Below the pieces are notes generated by a model that worked only from the letters and a program-made list of their open reading frames with translations, was not told the DNA's origin and ran no database searches. This document shows positions 14,051 through 15,138 of a DNA stretch of 15,138 nucleotides, piece after piece (the first letter of the stretch is position 1; every line of letters begins with the position of its first letter). The DNA comes from DTYU01 sp040757355 (GTDB lineage: Bacteria; Bacillota; Desulfotomaculia; Desulfotomaculales; Ammonificaceae). Made by a program: the position numbers and the translations under genes. The stretch is taken from NCBI GenBank assembly GCA_040757355.1, contig JBFLWY010000050.1:1-15138 (forward strand), written 5' to 3'.

Positions 14051-14094
14051 AACGGGAAGCCTGAATAGTAACGCGAAACGGAAGAAGGACTGAG

Positions 14095-14955
14095 ATGAGG
14101 ATAGGATATTATCCCGGATGCTCGCTGGAAAATACCGCGAAGGAATACGACCTTGCCACCAGGCTGGTCGCGAGGCATTTGGGGATTCAGTTGGTTGATA
14201 TCCCAGACTGGAACTGCTGTGGTGCGACCGCGGCGCACAGCACCGATCATTTTTTGGCGGTCGCCCTTCCCGCGCGGAACCTCATGATTGCGGAGGAGAT
14301 GGGCCTCGACGTCACTGTTCCTTGCGCAGCCTGTTACCAGCGCCTGCGGATAGCCCACCGGGAACTGACCGGAAACCAGGCTGTGGCCGAAGAAGTTACC
14401 GGTGCTCTCGGGCAGCAATACAGAGGTACGGTACGCATATATTCATTGCTTGAGACCATCGCCGGTATAGGGTTCGAAGCACTGGCGGCCCAGGTAGTCA
14501 GTCCGCTGAAGGGCTTGCGGGTGGCGTGCTATTACGGGTGCCTTTTGGTGCGGCCGCCGGGCATCGGGTGTGATGACCCGGAGAGCCCGCAATTGATGGA
14601 CAGGCTGGTGGAGACCACGAAGGCAGAGGCGGTGGAGTGGGGTTACCACAACGAATGCTGCGGTGCTTCGCTGGTTTTCGGCGCCCGGGAAGTAGCGCTG
14701 AAACTGGTCCAAAAGATTCTGCGCAACGCCGTCGACGCGGGAGCCCACGTAATCGCGTGCGCCTGCCCGCTTTGCCAGAGCAACCTTGACATCCGTCAAG
14801 GGCAGGTGAACAAGACGTTCGGAACCAATTTTGCGGTGCCGGTCCTGTATTTCCCGCAGCTCCTGGGCATTGCGATGGGGTTGGCCCTGCGCGACCTGGG
14901 CCTGGAAACCCATTTTATAGACCCGCAAAAGGCCTTAAAAGCGGCAGGAAGTTAG
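14095..14955 (+). CDS. hdrB: Heterodisulfide reductase subunit B-like protein (two CCG domains)
   Basis: The protein has 286 aa. Two cysteine-rich CCG domains are complete: C9 (YYPGC), C41-C42 (NCCG) and C77-x2-C80; then C149 (YYGC), C188-C189 (ECCG) and C224-x2-C227 (CACPLCQ). In HdrB these ligate the non-cubane [4Fe-4S] clusters where disulfide reduction takes place. The protein is soluble and pairs with HdrC, upstream in the same orientation. AAGGA sits 5 nt before the ATG. HdrA, the flavin subunit, is commonly next and may lie past the right edge. The physiological disulfide is unknown; in sulfate reducers and syntrophs it is probably not CoM-S-S-CoB. Other CCG-domain families (GlpC, LutA/LutE-like) are less likely given the HdrC neighbour and two-domain length. 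Confidence 0.9.
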   Translation: MRIGYYPGCSLENTAKEYDLATRLVARHLGIQLVDIPDWNCCGATAAHSTDHFLAVALPARNLMIAEEMGLDVTVPCAACYQRLRIAHRELTGNQAVAEEVTGALGQQYRGTVRIYSLLETIAGIGFEALAAQVVSPLKGLRVACYYGCLLVRPPGIGCDDPESPQLMDRLVETTKAEAVEWGYHNECCGASLVFGAREVALKLVQKILRNAVDAGAHVIACACPLCQSNLDIRQGQVNKTFGTNFAVPVLYFPQLLGIAMGLALRDLGLETHFIDPQKALKAAGS

Positions 14956-14983
14956 AAATGCTTGAAGGCGGCCCCGGTAAGAT

Positions 14984-15004
14984 GTAGAACGTAGAACGTA
15001 GAAC
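14984..15004. repeat. Short tandem repeat, three copies of GTAGAAC
   Basis: Three perfect head-to-tail 7-bp units lie 29 bp after the hdrB stop and just before the next repeat cluster. No function is evident; they may mark slippage or an insertion scar. Confidence 0.8.
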
Positions 15005-15012
15005 AGACCCTA

Positions 15013-15138
15013 CCCAGCACTCAGTAAGATCTTTGAAGTTTAACCCAGCACTCAATGCAGTCCTTGAGTGATGGGCATTAGACTAATGAAGGTCTTTCCT
15101 CCGAAGTTCAAAAAGTCCCATTGAGTGCTGGGCACTCA
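15013..15138. repeat. Interspersed repeat, nested B-like modules, copy 3 (continues past window)
   Basis: CCCAGCACTCA occurs at 15013-15023 and 15044-15054. Its complement occurs as TTGAGTGATGGG (15064-15075) and TTGAGTGCTGGG (15121-15132). The outer and inner pairs can nest, an inner 32-bp hairpin inside a 120-bp one. The last bases, TGAGTGC-tgg-GCACTCA, begin another unit cut by the window edge. The interior does not resemble copies 1 and 2. Confidence 0.7.

Overview
The window looks like a piece of chromosome from an anaerobic, endospore-forming Firmicute of the Desulfotomaculum/Pelotomaculum (Peptococcaceae) type. The reasons are a spore-specific SASP gene, strong Gram-positive ribosome binding sites with frequent TTG/GTG starts, moderately high GC coding DNA with AT-rich control regions, and an HdrC/HdrB pair of the kind used by sulfate reducers, syntrophs and acetogens. 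The genus assignment is inference; no rRNA or species marker is present.

Layout. 1-77: 3' end of a tRNA (probably Arg) and its terminator. 115-318 (-): H-type small acid-soluble spore protein. 695-1483: DUF72 protein. 1484-1790: a non-coding leader with alternative RNA pairings, feeding a secreted beta-rich protein (1791-2300). 2301-2638: debris of a second secreted protein, including an intact signal peptide broken by one base in a T7 run. 2673-3512 (-): a full-length XRE-S24 (LexA/CI-like) self-cleaving repressor. Divergent from it is an operon (3745-7619) of a stand-alone Y-family polymerase little-finger protein with a beta-clamp motif, a DUF6504 protein, and a DnaE2/ImuC-type polymerase. 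Two palindromic operators with a shared CACC-N3-GGTG core overlap the -10 boxes in front of this operon. 7795-8937: HtrA/DegP-type protease with its own promoter and a TGTGAAC direct repeat of 11-bp period. 9664-12777: LapA-domain membrane protein followed by a DinG helicase with an N-terminal exonuclease. 13232-14955: HdrC and HdrB, with HdrA probably beyond the right edge.

The standout is the 2.7-7.6 kb block. It resembles the SOS mutasome (ImuA-ImuB-DnaE2), but ImuB/Pol IV is reduced to only its clamp-binding little-finger domain, no ImuA is present, and a dedicated S24 repressor sits next door with its probable operators. I infer a minimal, damage-inducible translesion synthesis cassette in which the 167-aa protein tethers DnaE2 to the sliding clamp.

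The second theme is an interspersed repeat family ending in CCC(A/C)GCACTCA inverted repeats. It occurs in the htrA-lapA gap, between hdrC and hdrB, and at the right edge. It is modular (a 71-bp A hairpin, a roughly 100-bp B hairpin, a shared linker and a shared tail), and one copy supplies the stop codon of hdrC.
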